Assembly (NCBI GenBank): GCA_036365455.1
Contig: JAWQUS010000032.1
Location: forward strand, 10,451,501-10,515,500
Direction: 5' to 3'
Length of the DNA: 64,000 bases
From: Macrosoma leucophasiata
Lineage: Eukaryota > Arthropoda > Insecta > Lepidoptera > Hedylidae
Shown: piece by piece, positions 29,801-37,440 of the stretch
How positions within the stretch are numbered: position 1 is the first letter of the stretch
Layout of the letters: each line of letters opens with the position of its first letter
Notes under the pieces: model-generated
Database searches by the model: none
The model's input: only the letters and a program-made list of their open reading frames with translations
Told to the model about the DNA's origin: nothing
Position numbers and translations under genes: made by a program

Positions 29801-32799
29801 TCGAAAATATTACAGATTTAAAATGCAGGGACATAGCGGTTACGGTGGTACCGGCAGGAGGGGTTATATTATTAAGAATTTTCGACTTAATTTGAATATT
29901 CAAACTTTTAATAGATTTTCTAGTAATCTAAAGGCAAAGAACTATTTTCCACATTTTTTTCAAAATTTTAAGTTCAGTAGTTTCGGAGATAGAGGGGGGG
30001 TCAAATTTCGTCGTTTTTCTTAAATAACTTCAAATTTGTTTATGCAAAAATTATCAAAAAACTATATCTGAAATGCTGACAATAACCTCTTTCATATGAT
30101 ATGTCACACGACACAGCTTATGACACGTTTTTTTTTTAATTTTCTGATTTACTTCCCGAAAGAGGCCCGCCTGTTTAAAATGTATTATTTTACTTGACGT
30201 GTTCATCTTTGGGCCACCAATTTACATATATTCATCAAATTTCAACTCAATCTTTCGAGTAGTTTCGGAGCAAATTGGCTGTGACAGACGGACAGCCAGA
30301 CAGACGCACGAGTGATCCTATAAGGGTTCCTTTTTTCTTTTTAAGGTACGGAACCCTAAAAAGCAATAACACGTCGTCAGAACCACCAATTTTTACACTG
30401 AAAAGCCTTTAAAATATTTTAAGACTTCAGACCAACCACCGTATGAATGTTGAATCATTGCTCAAATATTGGTGCAAACTAGAAGTTTAATTGCATGGGA
30501 TGAAACAAACCCAACTGCATAATTTTGTCAACCTATGAATGCATGAGTAAAATTAGATTTTACTGCTTTCATAAATTTGATTAAAATCAATTAGAATCAG
30601 AATTATGCAGCCGTTATAATCTCATAATTTAATTACAAAAATCAATTTTAGATGTTCAATGACCTTCTTATAATATTAAAAATGCAGATCGTAAGTTTAT
30701 AAGAAATTTAAAATATTGATTTTTTCGTTTCAATGATATAGTGTTACATTTTTTGTTGCAATACTGTAACTTCGTAATATTTAAACAGTAGCAAATTATT
30801 GTTTTTATCACAAATTTTGATCATGATACATTTTATATGCAATAAAGCTACATAGCTTCTTTCAGCTTCTTCAGTAAAAAATCATGACGTGTAAAATACA
30901 AAAATCATTGTTTTTGTTTCGCATAGTTTTCAGTTAATTTACATTATAAGTTTAATATTATACCAAACAGCTAAGATACATCATATATGTATCAATACAT
31001 CAACATTTAGATCTCTGATTATCTAGGTACTTGAAATATAATGTCTTGTTTTAATTTATACCATCATTGTGAACACCGTTCCAAGTTTCTTAAAATTACT
31101 TCTTAGTTGTAAACTATCCAATATTATGAAATTGACCTTAATGTATTGAATAATATTTTGTTACATTTTTCAGTTAGGTGACGTGAGGTTGAAACATGAC
31201 TACATGCTCGGAGACATTTGGGTGTTGGATCTAGCAAATACATCTATTGCGCACTTACTGAGGCTGAATCCTATAATTGTACAAAAATCTACACAAATAT
31301 TCCAGGTAATGAGAATTAATATTACATTTTTTTATTTTGGTTGAGTGACCCACTCAACCTGGAATTACTTTAATAGTGAGCTATACACAAGACCACGTTA
31401 TACACAACACAGCACACAACAACAAGTTATATACGAAAACCATTTTTTCTGAATAAAAGGAAAAAGTAAAGATTTTTTAATGTGGAAATCGTATTTGTTT
31501 TTCGTTTAATGTAGCTCAATGACTAGGATGGCTCACAATTAGAATAGCGCATCTGCTGTTTGGGAAATTGAAACAATAATGTTAGGAACCTCGCTCATTA
31601 TTTTAACATCGTCCCCAGAAAGAGCATAACTGGTAATTGATCGTGAATCCTACTCCATTCCAAAAATACCTACTTATAGACTTATCTTTTTTTTCACATT
31701 TGAAACTTTATTTCTAACCAGGAGGGAATGGGAGTAAGAGTATTTGGTATCCACATACTACACGCACCATCATATGGTCATCATTTAGTGAACTTCATGA
31801 AGCAGTTCATGAAACCGAAGATCATGGAGAGAGTAAAGTTACATAAGAGCTTGGAAGAATTACACAAGCATCTACCAAAGCGTTACCTGCCAGCAGAATA
31901 TGGTGGGGAACAACCTTCGACTGAAGAATTATCAGGTATATTTGATAATCCTAAGCAACTAAATAAACGGTACAAGCAAACATCGACATTTTTAAAGTGG
32001 TATTTCGGAACGTGTTATATTTTGGATATGATTGGAAAGTTATAAATATGTTAGTTAACACTTCATTAGACTTAGTCGTATTACAAAGAATCTGATTATT
32101 GATTTCGAAAGATATAAGTGCAGGTCATGGACATTGATGACGAAGCCAGAGGTCACTTGGCACTTGGACTATTGGTACTATAATGACATGATTTAAATTA
32201 TTTGACATGATCGCGATGGTAACTCCTAGTTTTGCAAACAGGAAATATATTGTATCAAGGATATATGTAGTTTGAATAAATATTGACTTAAACCTTGCCT
32301 TTCGATACAATCATTCTTGTTGATTATGATGGTTAGATTTCATCGGCGTAATATAAATCCTGCTAACGATTTATAGAGTTAGTTTGAAAGAAATTTGATG
32401 TCGTTAAATATATACGAGTATATCAGACCACATTTAACTAGTGAAGAACAGCGAAAACGATTTAAATTGACGTTTAAGCTCAAGTTCAACCTTAAACTTG
32501 ATTGAAACGTTGTTGAAATCTAGCCCAAAGCAAAATATTTTACAACAATTCACTGCTTTTCAAAATGTTGACAGATCTTCCTCATAATTAATTGTTGAAC
32601 GAAAAAACTATAAAATGTGATTTTTAATACGAATGTTTTCTGTATTCTAGCAAAGTGTACAAGGGAGCTACGCAAAGAACCATTGAAGAGTTACATTCTG
32701 GAATGTAGTAAACAAATTTCCGACGAAAGTAAGAGACCAGGTGATAAATATAACGAAGAATATTTGGTTGGGTCCTTCAAGAAATTAGATTTTGATTAA
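14733..32799 (+). CDS. CRAL-TRIO (SEC14-like) lipid-binding protein, six coding exons, 309 aa
   Basis: Coding exons are 14733-14892, 21924-22083, 26324-26438, 31174-31305, 31722-31935 and 32651-32799. They total 930 bases (310 codons with TAA). Every intron is GT-AG and the phases fit without a stop. Residues about 13-75 form the acidic/basic helical CRAL-TRIO N-terminal region; about 105-255 match the lipid-pocket domain, with the strand GDIWVLDLANTSIAHLL, the strand VRVFGIHILHAPSYG and the signature LPKRYLPAEYGG. Family members (alpha-tocopherol transfer protein, CRALBP, clavesin, insect carotenoid or retinoid carriers) bind a hydrophobic ligand in a cytosolic pocket and pass it between membranes. 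The length of about 300 aa is normal. No signal peptide or membrane segment is seen, so a cytosolic protein is inferred. The ligand cannot be told from sequence. Most insect genomes carry many paralogues, so no gene symbol is given. Confidence 0.93.
15125..15471 (-). mobile_element. SINE C, full copy with target duplication
   Basis: Flanked by acacgatat at 15116-15124 and 15472-15480. On the - strand it starts gaagcgcgcatggccccgcg, passes 'gtagatcgtaagcgatctac' and ends ccattattattatt, a trinucleotide tail that fits retroposition. In intron 1 of the CRAL-TRIO gene. Confidence 0.9.
15590..15848 (+). repeat. SINE A copy
   Basis: Carries caatggta-type 'aatggtagtgttcagcacta', 'ggccctgtaatttccggcac', 'gcatctgcattttgacctc' and ends 'ttccattaaataaaaaaaa'. 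The A-rich end after cattaaat is why I treat this family as a retroposon. A short inverted piece lies at its left end. Confidence 0.8.
15850..16140. other. Intron 1 sequence, nothing recognised
   Basis: AT-rich, no repeat match. Confidence 0.4.
16141..16200 (-). mobile_element. Helitron 3' end fragment
   Basis: CTAG at 16141-16144 after A, with 'ttaatgcgacgaagtcgctg' inside on the - strand, a small GC hairpin typical of Helitron 3' ends. Confidence 0.5.
16237..16640. repeat. Repeat family E copy with hairpin
   Basis: Contains 'tttagggttccgtagttaac', 'gtccgtctgtctgtctgtcc' and 'gcgcaaaaactattggtact', shared with 40965-41400. At about 16395-16444 a 22-bp arm aaatatttagggtaacct meets its reverse complement around gggg, a very tight hairpin. 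Confidence 0.7.
16712..16745 (-). repeat. SINE B end remnant
   Basis: Only acgtaacttcacgcctgtaa plus 'tccccgt' is left. Confidence 0.5.
16941..17236 (+). pseudogene. Retroelement ORF1-like protein fragment
   Basis: Open from about 16941 to TAG 17234-17236 and reads QLKAAKNYGFVYLSRL near the start and PAKHLQMFLSPDFWPEGVVF near the end. Lepidopteran genomes hold many copies of a coiled-coil/zinc-finger ORF1-like protein with the pattern 'SFKV.VP...... S..WP.G...R.F' at its C-terminus, from non-LTR retroelements; this fits the last 60 residues. An internal Met at 17027 is not evidence for a start. The N-terminal zinc-finger part is missing, and a 3' tail follows. In intron 1 of the CRAL-TRIO gene, same strand. 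Confidence 0.6.
17237..17372 (+). repeat. Retroelement 3' UTR with (TATTC)n tail
   Basis: Follows the ORF1-like fragment directly and ends gattatattctattctattc. The short tandem repeat is a common non-LTR 3' tail; the same type in reverse starts at 56632. Confidence 0.55.
17640..18430. other. Intron 1 sequence, AT-rich, nothing recognised
   Basis: 17373-17640 has repeat-like text (a degenerate tRNA-like 'cgatcgaactctcgaacc'). The remainder is very AT-rich without structure I can name. Confidence 0.4.
18440..18610 (-). repeat. SINE A partial copy
   Basis: Starts ttttttttatgtaataaaag and runs through gatgactgcagcctatagac and 'cagatgcgctgccactcc' to 'attacagggccgtacatta', then breaks off. Confidence 0.82.
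18611..19570. other. Intron 1 sequence, nothing recognised
   Basis: AT-rich; no frames or repeat matches worth naming. Confidence 0.4.
19578..19670 (-). mobile_element. Helitron 3' end fragment
   Basis: CTAG at 19578-19581 after A, with 'ccgcgtgggtgtagccgtg' inside on the - strand. Confidence 0.5.
19735..19808. mobile_element. MITE, left half (interrupted by a LINE)
   Basis: Reads ccctattcataaacatttag, 'ctaaagtgttgctgatgtct' and 'cctttgtcttttcc', the reverse complement of the right half of the intact element at 59101-59247. It stops at tttgacag, where LINE sequence starts; the other half resumes at 21056. Confidence 0.8.
19809..21055 (-). pseudogene. 5'-truncated jockey-like LINE: reverse transcriptase C-terminus and 3' UTR
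   Basis: The open frame 20332-21055 (read on the - strand) has HKWFTVNNLALNSKKTK, FVDDATFLGITLDPKLQW, the thumb region and a C-terminal IYENILFARKNLHLF segment: the region after the catalytic YADD in jockey/CR1-type reverse transcriptases. The catalytic motif itself is lost by 5' truncation. The 3' UTR is 19809-20331 and ends in (TTCTGA)n on the - strand. The frame formally begins nine residues earlier (MLGFVSCIV), but those bases belong to the flanking MITE. Sits in intron 1, antisense to the gene. Confidence 0.85.
21056..21127. mobile_element. MITE, right half
   Basis: Reads aatgcaactgacaaagccaa, 'tctatagctaaaacgtatct' and ends atttatgaataagaggg, the counterpart of 59101-59175 in reverse. 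Confidence 0.8.
21160..21660 (-). repeat. Second LINE 3' UTR copy
   Basis: Parallels 19835-20340: 'atttatttagggtgtcatgc' against 'ttcatttagggtgacaggca', 'gacgtctcgtttctctttta' against 'aatgtctcatttccccttta', and 'gagataatcatcaagttaat' against 'gagatagtcctcgagtttat'. No coding part is left. Confidence 0.75.
21924..22083 (+). CDS. CRAL-TRIO gene, coding exon 2 (residues 54-106)
   Basis: Acceptor is gttttcag (21916-21923); donor is GTGAGT at 22084. Entered with one base from exon 1 it reads RDFVERVLVFARGSREKAK and on through a second amphipathic stretch to DDYDMWSF, leaving two bases (phase 2). This is the part of the N-terminal domain where family members have the 'FL...CK.SVEKAK..ID.YYTLR' pattern; FVERVLVFARGSREKAKRRI aligns with it by eye. 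The exon is hidden by a longer unrelated open frame on the same strand. An M8 MITE begins 42 bp after its donor. Confidence 0.9.
22126..22447 (+). mobile_element. M8 MITE, 8-bp target duplication, in intron 2
   Basis: Starts catagagcaacacgggctcc, ends gtggctcgtgttgctctatg. Flanks AATGTAGC (22118-22125) and AATGTGGC (22448-22455) differ at one base. Begins 42 bp after the exon 2 donor. The right flank continues as SINE A, so the insertion is probably into a SINE A copy. Confidence 0.9.
22448..22600 (-). repeat. SINE A partial copy
   Basis: Reads aatgtggcaaacaaccatgt, 'gttcacattcatgttaag', 'atgcagatgcgttgtcaccc'; abuts the M8 MITE. Confidence 0.72.
22794..22857. repeat. Hairpin with 25-bp arms
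   Basis: aaatcagtttttagagcagt... at 22794-22818 pairs with 22833-22857 at 24 of 25 positions around a 14-nt loop. Could be a foldback remnant. Confidence 0.75.
22900..24500. other. Intron 2 sequence, little structure
   Basis: A 10-bp hairpin (cgctctgtgt / acacagagcg) lies near 23124-23148. 23765-23835 shares 'aggtgggttttaagacacag' with 25370-25390. Otherwise nothing recognised. Confidence 0.4.
24510..24556. repeat. Hairpin, 15-bp arms
   Basis: gctctgtctcttaaa pairs exactly with tttaagagacagagc across a short loop containing ctagggttacctg. Confidence 0.7.
24560..25365. other. Intron 2 sequence, nothing assigned
   Basis: Open frames at 24675-25007 and 25070-25369 show no recognisable domain. 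No repeat copies elsewhere in the window. Confidence 0.4.
25370..25480. repeat. Small foldback repeat
   Basis: 'tatcgcctctttacaagaat' and 'ttcttgtaaagaggcaatat' are inverted around 'aatgtgacat'; a related stretch 'tatatcgcctctttacaag' is at 3456-3475. Confidence 0.6.
25570..25800. repeat. Dispersed ~240-bp repeat, copy 1
   Basis: Shares 'gcggacactccgccaaaatt', 'acagacatcaatcagt(a/g)acg', 'cgcccataagaggggaggtg' and 'ccattctatacgtagtat' with 42060-42305 in reverse complement. GC-richer than the surroundings and well conserved between the copies. Confidence 0.82.
25893..26110. mobile_element. Foldback MITE with ~52-bp arms
   Basis: 'tcaaatggtgcaactcgttt' and 'ccggtactttaacaaatttg' at 25897-25952 are mirrored by 'aacaaatttgttaaagtacc' and 'caagttgcaccatttgaaaa' at 26040-26100. 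Lies 220 bp before exon 3. Confidence 0.85.
26324..26438 (+). CDS. CRAL-TRIO gene, coding exon 3 (residues 107-145)
   Basis: A strong polypyrimidine tract (about 13 T) leads to the acceptor tttgcag at 26323; donor GTGAGT begins at 26439. Completing the split codon TA+T gives Tyr107, followed by RQVALPKLYEGKRISVLKF and the EPDPNKFS stretch, the first strand and loop of the CRAL-TRIO lipid domain. It ends in phase 0. Confidence 0.92.
26981..27125. mobile_element. Inverted-repeat element enclosing a tRNA-like sequence
   Basis: 'ttttattttaaagaaaaatg' followed by 'gaaagaaa' at 26983-27009 is mirrored by 'tttctttccattttctttaa' and 'aataaaata' at 27099-27126. The interior is the tRNA-like 27016-27091. 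A relative with aaagaaaaatggaaagaaa is at 44892-44910. Confidence 0.7.
27016..27091 (-). repeat. tRNA-like sequence (degenerate, probably SINE-borne)
   Basis: The - strand begins GACTTAAGTAGCTTAATTGG, a box A-like start, and has GCGAGTTCGAGTCTCGC, a perfect T arm with box B. An 8-position acceptor pairs with CTGAAGTC at 7 of 8. The anticodon loop CTAGATT would read AGA (Ser), but the long variable arm of tRNA-Ser is missing and the anticodon stem has a mismatch, so a working tRNA gene is unlikely. Confidence 0.6.
27577..27936 (-). mobile_element. SINE C, full copy with target duplication
   Basis: Flanked by tggcataataa at 27566-27576 and 27937-27947. Same body as 15125-15471 ('aaggtttaacgactgctatc', 'ccactagcggtcacccatca', 'gatcgcttacgatctacacc'). 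Lies in intron 3. Confidence 0.9.
28300..28505 (+). repeat. MITE family D copy
   Basis: Reads attgcacatcgagcctacga, 'tagagcgttatctctgctgc', 'aatccggtattggtcaaaat', as in the tandem pair at 36961-37440. Confidence 0.7.
28510..29365. other. Intron 3 sequence, very AT-rich, nothing recognised
   Basis: A-rich runs; the 86-codon open frame at 28572-28832 (minus) has no recognisable feature. Confidence 0.4.
29370..29520. mobile_element. Foldback MITE with ~58-bp arms
   Basis: 'cctgagttgcaccaagatat', 'tgttaaagttaaagttattg' and 'taacatttcacatcctt' are mirrored by 'aaggatgtgaaatgttacaa', 'taactttaattttaacaaat' and 'atcttgatgcaactcagg' with few mismatches around a loop of about 32 nt. Confidence 0.9.
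29738..30362. mobile_element. Lepidopteran repeat with agggttccgta ends
   Basis: Starts 'accggacaagtgcgagttcg', then 'gagggttccgtaatta'; ends 'gacagacgcacgagtgatcc', 'tataagggttcc' and 'ggtacggaaccctaaaaa'. The end 'tacggaaccct' is the inverse of 'agggttccgta'. Fragments of the same type occur at 36283 and 47820. Confidence 0.7.
30370..31165. other. Intron 3 sequence, nothing recognised
   Basis: AT-rich lead-in to exon 4; no repeats seen. Confidence 0.4.
31174..31305 (+). CDS. CRAL-TRIO gene, coding exon 4 (residues 146-189)
   Basis: Acceptor tttttcag (ends 31173), donor GTAATG at 31306, both phase 0; 44 codons. It encodes LGDVRLKHDYMLGDIWVLDL and the following helix ending KSTQIFQ. The strand GDIWVLDLANTSIAHLLRL corresponds to the conserved central strand and helix of the family (generic pattern 'G...ivDl.g....h'). 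Confidence 0.95.
31722..31935 (+). CDS. CRAL-TRIO gene, coding exon 5 (residues 190-260)
   Basis: Acceptor ttctaaccag (ends 31721); donor GTATAT at 31936; ends in phase 1. It carries the best-conserved part of the lipid pocket: VRVFGIHILHAPSYGHHL, the gate-helix region FMKQFMKPKIMERVKLH, and HKHLPKRYLPAEYGG, the usual closing motif of the fold. If the donor is not used, the frame stays open for 36 more codons to a stop ending at 32045. Confidence 0.96.
31936..32045 (+). other. Possible alternative C-terminus by retention of intron 5
   Basis: Read-through of the exon 5 donor adds about 36 residues (starting GIFDNPKQLNKRYKQ) and a TAA at 32043-32045. An AATAAA occurs at 32275-32280, so a shorter transcript ending inside intron 5 is possible. 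The added residues show no family similarity, so this may simply be intron. Confidence 0.3.
32651..32799 (+). CDS. CRAL-TRIO gene, last coding exon (residues 261-309)
   Basis: Acceptor tgtattctag (ends 32650). With the G from exon 5 it gives Ala261 and then KCTRELRKEPLKSYILECSK, a charged helical tail ending GSFKKLDFD and TAA at 32797-32799. Similar lysine/glutamate-rich C-terminal helices follow the lipid domain in insect members. No strong AATAAA lies close downstream; the first clear one is at 33250-33255. Confidence 0.9.
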
Positions 32800-33515
32800 T
32801 ATTTGTTTAAAGTATTTGAAGGTTTTAATTATCTTAATGTGAACTTTATTAATACTGTGGTATCTAATTTAATAACGATTCGAGAATAAGGTAGTATTGT
32901 ACTACAATTAGGTGCAATATTTGTTCTTTGAGACATATTTAATATTTATATTAAGTGAATAGTCATTAAGTTAGAGTAAGTTATATTAATTTCTACTTTA
33001 ATGTATAGTTTTAAAATTTCCTGAGCGATAAAGCATTGATTTTTTATTTTTTAAATTGAACAATGTTTTTTTATCTCAGTCATACACCGGCTCAATAGTT
33101 CATAATCACACTATTTCATATCGATGGTAAGTCAATATACGAAATATAATATTATCTGTCTTGTGTTTTACTTTTTCATGCCCCCAACTTAAATCGAGCC
33201 AAGGACAATTCAACCAATCAATGTGAAGAGATTTGTATCTTTGAATTCCAATAAACCAATGACGTGACTTCTAGCTTGTAAGGTTTTAGGATCTGTTACT
33301 TAAAAAGGGTCTTCGTTAAGCTTACAATGTCTGAGGGTTATAGGTCGAGACCTTTGAGCCTTGTTATAGATAAAGGAGCTCATTTCACCTTTTGTCATTT
33401 AGAATATATAGGTACCTACACTTTAACTTGATTTAATTATAATTTGAAACGCTTCTTATATGCTCTGTATTTGTATGTTTTGCAGATTTATTTATATTAT
33501 TTTCAATTAAAATTG
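32800..33515. other. Downstream flank and probable 3' UTR of the CRAL-TRIO gene
   Basis: AT-rich with no open frame; the first canonical AATAAA is at 33250. Confidence 0.4.
33250..33255 (+). promoter_or_regulatory. Candidate polyadenylation signal of the CRAL-TRIO gene
   Basis: AATAAA about 450 bp after the stop codon, the first canonical hexamer seen downstream of exon 6. Nearby AT-rich variants could serve instead. Confidence 0.35.
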
Positions 33516-33519
33516 AAAG

Positions 33520-33660
33520 TCGCATCGCAGTGGTGGTAGTTTTATCGCGGGACGCTGCTGCCCATCCCGTCTTATTGCATCTACTACTGCCCTATTGAAA
33601 TTGTTCGCTGCACTAGCGGAAAAATTCTCTTCCAATAGAGGGCAATAGGGTCGTCACGTG
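33520..33660. repeat. MITE family F copy
   Basis: Contains 'tggtggtagttttatcgcgg', 'gctgcactagcggaaaaatt' and 'gcaatagggtcgtcacgt', shared with 57135-57280 and, in part, with 40610-40670 and 60990-61035. Confidence 0.6.
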
Positions 33661-33664
33661 TCGA

Positions 33665-34190
33665 TGCCTTGGAAACAATATCATTATTCTTTAATTTTTT
33701 TACAGATTGAACTCAGTTAAATTAAAAAAACACATAAACGTTAACGTTTGTCTTTCATTAAATGCATAAGGTCTTGCTTACGCAAACGTGCCCTGTGTAA
33801 ATTTTGAGGGCAGCCCATTCCGTGTGATGTCTGTATCGTGGAAATAGGTCATGCGTTGAGCATAGCTTTGTCAAAAAGGAGGGCTCTTTGTCAAAGTCGC
33901 AGCCAAGTAAACAGATTCGTATTTTCGTACGAAGTAACGTATAGTTTGAGTTCTACTGCTTAATGTTTTTGGTGTGTACGTCAATATTATTGTTGTAATA
34001 TTTCTACAATACTGAAAATTGAAAAGAAGAACATTATGCAATTCTTCTGTAAAAGGTTGGCTAGTACATAATTGATAATGAAAGTTGACAAATGATAATT
34101 TATATGTTTTCATGTTTACACTTCAGCACGTATTAATTTTCTTATTGCCATTATTATACTCAGGTAACTCACTTTTTTTTGTGGTTTGTA
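33665..34190. other. Unassigned sequence
   Basis: No coding or repeat signal recognised. Confidence 0.4.
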
Positions 34191-34194
34191 AATG

Positions 34195-34440
34195 CACGTC
34201 TGTGATCCCCGAAGGGGTGGGCAGAGGTCAACGCATGCATTCGAGTATACGTGCAAACACCCATAATTCTCTGGTTACGTTTTGCCCTATGTAACGAGTG
34301 GTGGTATACTGGGAAACTTCCAGAAAAGGAAAAATCCCAAAGAACCTAATATAAAGAATCTTACACTGTTATTTCTGATAGATATATGATATTCCCCGAC
34401 CCGGAAAAACCCAGGACCCCAGTGTATCTAGTAGTTGCAG
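34195..34440 (-). repeat. SINE B, diverged copy
   Basis: 'tgatccccgaaggggtgggc', 'acgcatgcattcgagtatac' and 'gaaacttccagaaaaggaaa' follow the SINE B order in reverse; the tRNA-like head is barely visible ('ccaggaccccagtgtatc'). Confidence 0.75.
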
Positions 34441-34710
34441 GTATTGAAATATCAATATTTATTTGGAAATGGCCAAATGTGATTATATCTTAAAATATAC
34501 GAGATCATACCATGCAAAAATCATTTTCAAAGTTACGAAACTCATCAATGAGAAACGAAACAGGAGTATTCCCTCGTTTGAGGAATATTTGAAAATGTAA
34601 TTATCAATGCCAAACAGACATTAATTAAAATAATACCAAAGTCATTAGAAAACACATAAAACCCTTTACAAATTTCAAATTCTAATTTAACTTTGTGAAA
34701 TTCTTTGATA

Positions 34711-34905
34711 TAACGTAACTTCACACCTGTAATCCCAGAAGGGGTAGGCAGAGGTAAATGCATGCATTCAAGGCATACATGCAACCCACGATTCGCCGGT
34801 TACGTTTTTGGTGCATGTAACAGGTGGCGAGCCTGTTGACATCTCCGGGCACATTACCAAACTTCGAGGTCCTGGGAAATTTCCAGAAAATGGAAAAATA
34901 CCATG
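34711..34905 (-). repeat. SINE B, partial copy
   Basis: 'aacgtaacttcacacctgta', 'acaggtggcgagcctgttga' and 'catctccgggcacattacca' match 41530-41834 closely; the tRNA-like head is missing. Confidence 0.85.
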
Positions 34906-35049
34906 TCCAATGCGTTTCAATTCACCCGTGTGTTATCCAGAGTTACCTAACGAGATGCTGAGTTTATTTATATAGATTGAGCTCGTGTACAGTCGACAAA
35001 TTTAATTCTGTAGTTTTTAAGCAAATCAGTCAAAGTAGTGATGAAGAAT

Positions 35050-35165
35050 TTTTGGATAAATATCTGGGTGTGTGAGTGGTGCAGCCGCCTATCAAAATGA
35101 TTGTTGACATTTGCTATAATTGTTGCCTTTATTAAATAAATTTTTGACTCTGATTCTGATTATTT
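35050..35165 (+). repeat. LINE 3' end with (TCTGAT)n tail
   Basis: Ends ttgactctgattctgattat, the same tail type as the LINE at 19809 (there on the - strand), preceded by a short 3' UTR containing 'gcctttattaaataaat'. Confidence 0.55.
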
Positions 35166-35204
35166 GACCAATAGAAGCAGAGCATTAATTATATAATAAT
35201 AATA

Positions 35205-35562
35205 ATAGCAACCCATTATACGTTCCACTGCTGGGCACGAGTCTCACCCTTTTTGGGGGAGGCCTGGAGCTTACTGCTACGCTGCTCCAATGCGGACTGG
35301 TGGCGATACGGGTTAGTTGCCAACCCGCTGTCGGATGTTTTCAAACTGCCCATAAGGCCTCCGACAAGGTTTAACGACTCCTATCTATCGATAGCAACCG
35401 GGACCGACGGCTTAACGTGCCCTCCGAAGCACGGAAACGCGCATTTTAATTTGCCACTAGCGGTCACCCATCCACACACACACCCACAGACACATCCGAC
35501 CGCGCCCGTAATGCTTAACCGAGTAGATCGCTTACGATCTACACCATCCGCGGGGCCATGCC
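35205..35562 (-). repeat. SINE C copy
   Basis: Same order as 15125-15471, from aataataataatagcaaccc to ccgcggggccatgc; a CA-rich expansion (cacacacacccacagacaca) interrupts it near 35475. Confidence 0.85.
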
Positions 35563-35564
35563 AT

Positions 35565-36280
35565 AGATGCGCATCTATTATAAATGTTACAAAAACGTAA
35601 AGAAACGTTTTGTACCTACGTGGAGAAAGCAGCGCGCACAACTCTGCTAGTAACTATAGAAAGGCCTAAATAAGTAAAATTTTGGGAGTCCCATCGATAA
35701 ATCAGCCAAGGATGACCCTTCACTGGTGAGGCGTGGCTATTTGTGACTTATGTACATTTGCGACACTGCCCCCTATTGTCTCGTGGCAATTGATCGCACG
35801 CAAACTTTCTCGTTCAATGATATCGGGAAAATTAACGGTGTCTGCGTATTTATTATAATCTATGACTGTGAATGTAGGAGACAAAATTATTCTTAACTAG
35901 TCCGCCTAAACCCGCCTCGGTTCGCGCGGAAGCAATGTATTTTGTTACTGTTAATTTGATGCCATCTTCAATCATTAATTCCTTCCGATCCAACTGTTAA
36001 AAACGATAATTGACGACTGACAGCTATGTCAAGCACTATAAGGTTTACATTAGAAAAGTTAATATGGTCGTTAAGTTTTATTAAAATTTCTAATTTTTCG
36101 TGCAACTATCGGTTTTGTTGTCTTTCATACAAACCTTCTACGAACAATTATGAATACAACATGAAAGTAATTAGCGAAATCGGCCGAGCCGTCCTCGTTT
36201 CTCGAGTTTTGCGTTTAGCAACAAATTCAGCGATTAATTTTTTTATATAGATGATGATGCTGAAATAGGAAACTACATTA
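35565..36280. other. Mixed repeat remnants
   Basis: Helitron-like CTAG ends at about 35646 (gcgcgcacaactctgCTAG) and 35897 (CTAGtccgcctaaacccgcc, opposite strand) mark fragments. The rest is unassigned. Confidence 0.4.
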
Positions 36281-36284
36281 AAAA

Positions 36285-36955
36285 TCGGCGAAGTGCAAGT
36301 TGGACTGGCGGTGACACGGTTCCGTACAGTAAAAAAAATATTGTTTTATACTTATGGTAACCTTAATGTAACATAGACTTCTATTGTGTTTTCCTGTAAT
36401 TTACAGGTAGGTAAAGGACTGCTTTTAGTTGAGTTCATAAGGGTGCGACGCACAAAGTTTTTACATAGAAACACAGTGTAAGTAACCAAACTCCGATATG
36501 ACTTTTTTGGTTTATAATCGGTAGTTCTGGATTCTGAGCATAGGTCGTAAACTATATTTTTTACAACGCTAAGCAGATATGAAGTTCGTCTGGATGGATA
36601 GACAGTTTATCTATTGCATTGTTTTATGTTACCTACTTAGATATACGTAGTATTTTTACTTCTCTAAAATAAAGCCTCGAGCGTATACTACGTAACATTA
36701 TATTTTAGTATTATTTTATCGTATTTATTTTGCGCTTATAGCATGAATTGCATAACATTATATAAATTTGTATAATTATAGTAACTGGTATCTTATCCGC
36801 TTCTATTCTGGAAAATTTTATAGACAAAAAATATTTTTGATAGGCACATGTTTTGAGCGGCTATCAACTCAGTGCATCGGTTTCTTTGTTTGCATTGTTA
36901 CTTCATGAAAAAAAGAGTGCAGGTAAAAAAGTCTATTCAAATGGATGATGATGAT
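36285..36955. other. Repeat remnant and unassigned sequence
   Basis: 36285-36340 matches the start of the 29738 family ('tcggcgaagtgcaagttgga', 'cggttccgtacagtaaa'). Beyond it nothing is recognised up to a (gat)n run at 36944. Confidence 0.4.
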
Positions 36956-36960
36956 GATGA

Positions 36961-37440
36961 GTGAATACTTGACATCTAAATGTAGAGTGGTCATCAAAAA
37001 ATAATGCACATCGAGCATATGAAAGTCAAAATCGGCTAGTTTCGGCTTTATAGAGCGTTATCTCTGCTGCACACTGCCTACGTAAGCATTCGTAGTCCGG
37101 TATTGGTCAAAACTTGATCAAAATGGTCGGCAAAAATCAAATAGGTAAGGTACGAAAGAGAAAATGAGTGAATACTTGACATCTAAATGTACAGTGGTCA
37201 TCAAAAAATAATGCACATCGAGCATATGAAAGTCATAATCGGCCAGTTTCGGCTTTATAGAGCGTTATCTCTGCTGCACACTGCCTACGTAAGCATCCGT
37301 AGTCCAGTATTGGTCAAAACTTGATCAAAATGGTCGACAAAAATCAAATAGGTAAGGTACGAAAGAGACAACGCTCTATAGATCCGAAATAAGACGTCTT
37401 TTCCTGAGGTCGATGTTCATTATTTCCTCTTGGATACTGT
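36961..37440 (+). repeat. Tandem duplication (207-bp unit) of MITE family D
   Basis: Units start gtgaatacttgacatctaaa at 36961 and 37168 and are almost identical through 'acgaaagaga'. The second continues with 'acaacgctctatagatccga', giving the family its inverted end. Confidence 0.9.

Noticed and set aside
35253..35641. Open frames of 115 and 86 codons
   Set aside because: Both lie in a SINE C copy; similar frames appear in other copies only by chance.
36961..37374. Start of a satellite array
   Set aside because: Only two units, of a dispersed MITE family.
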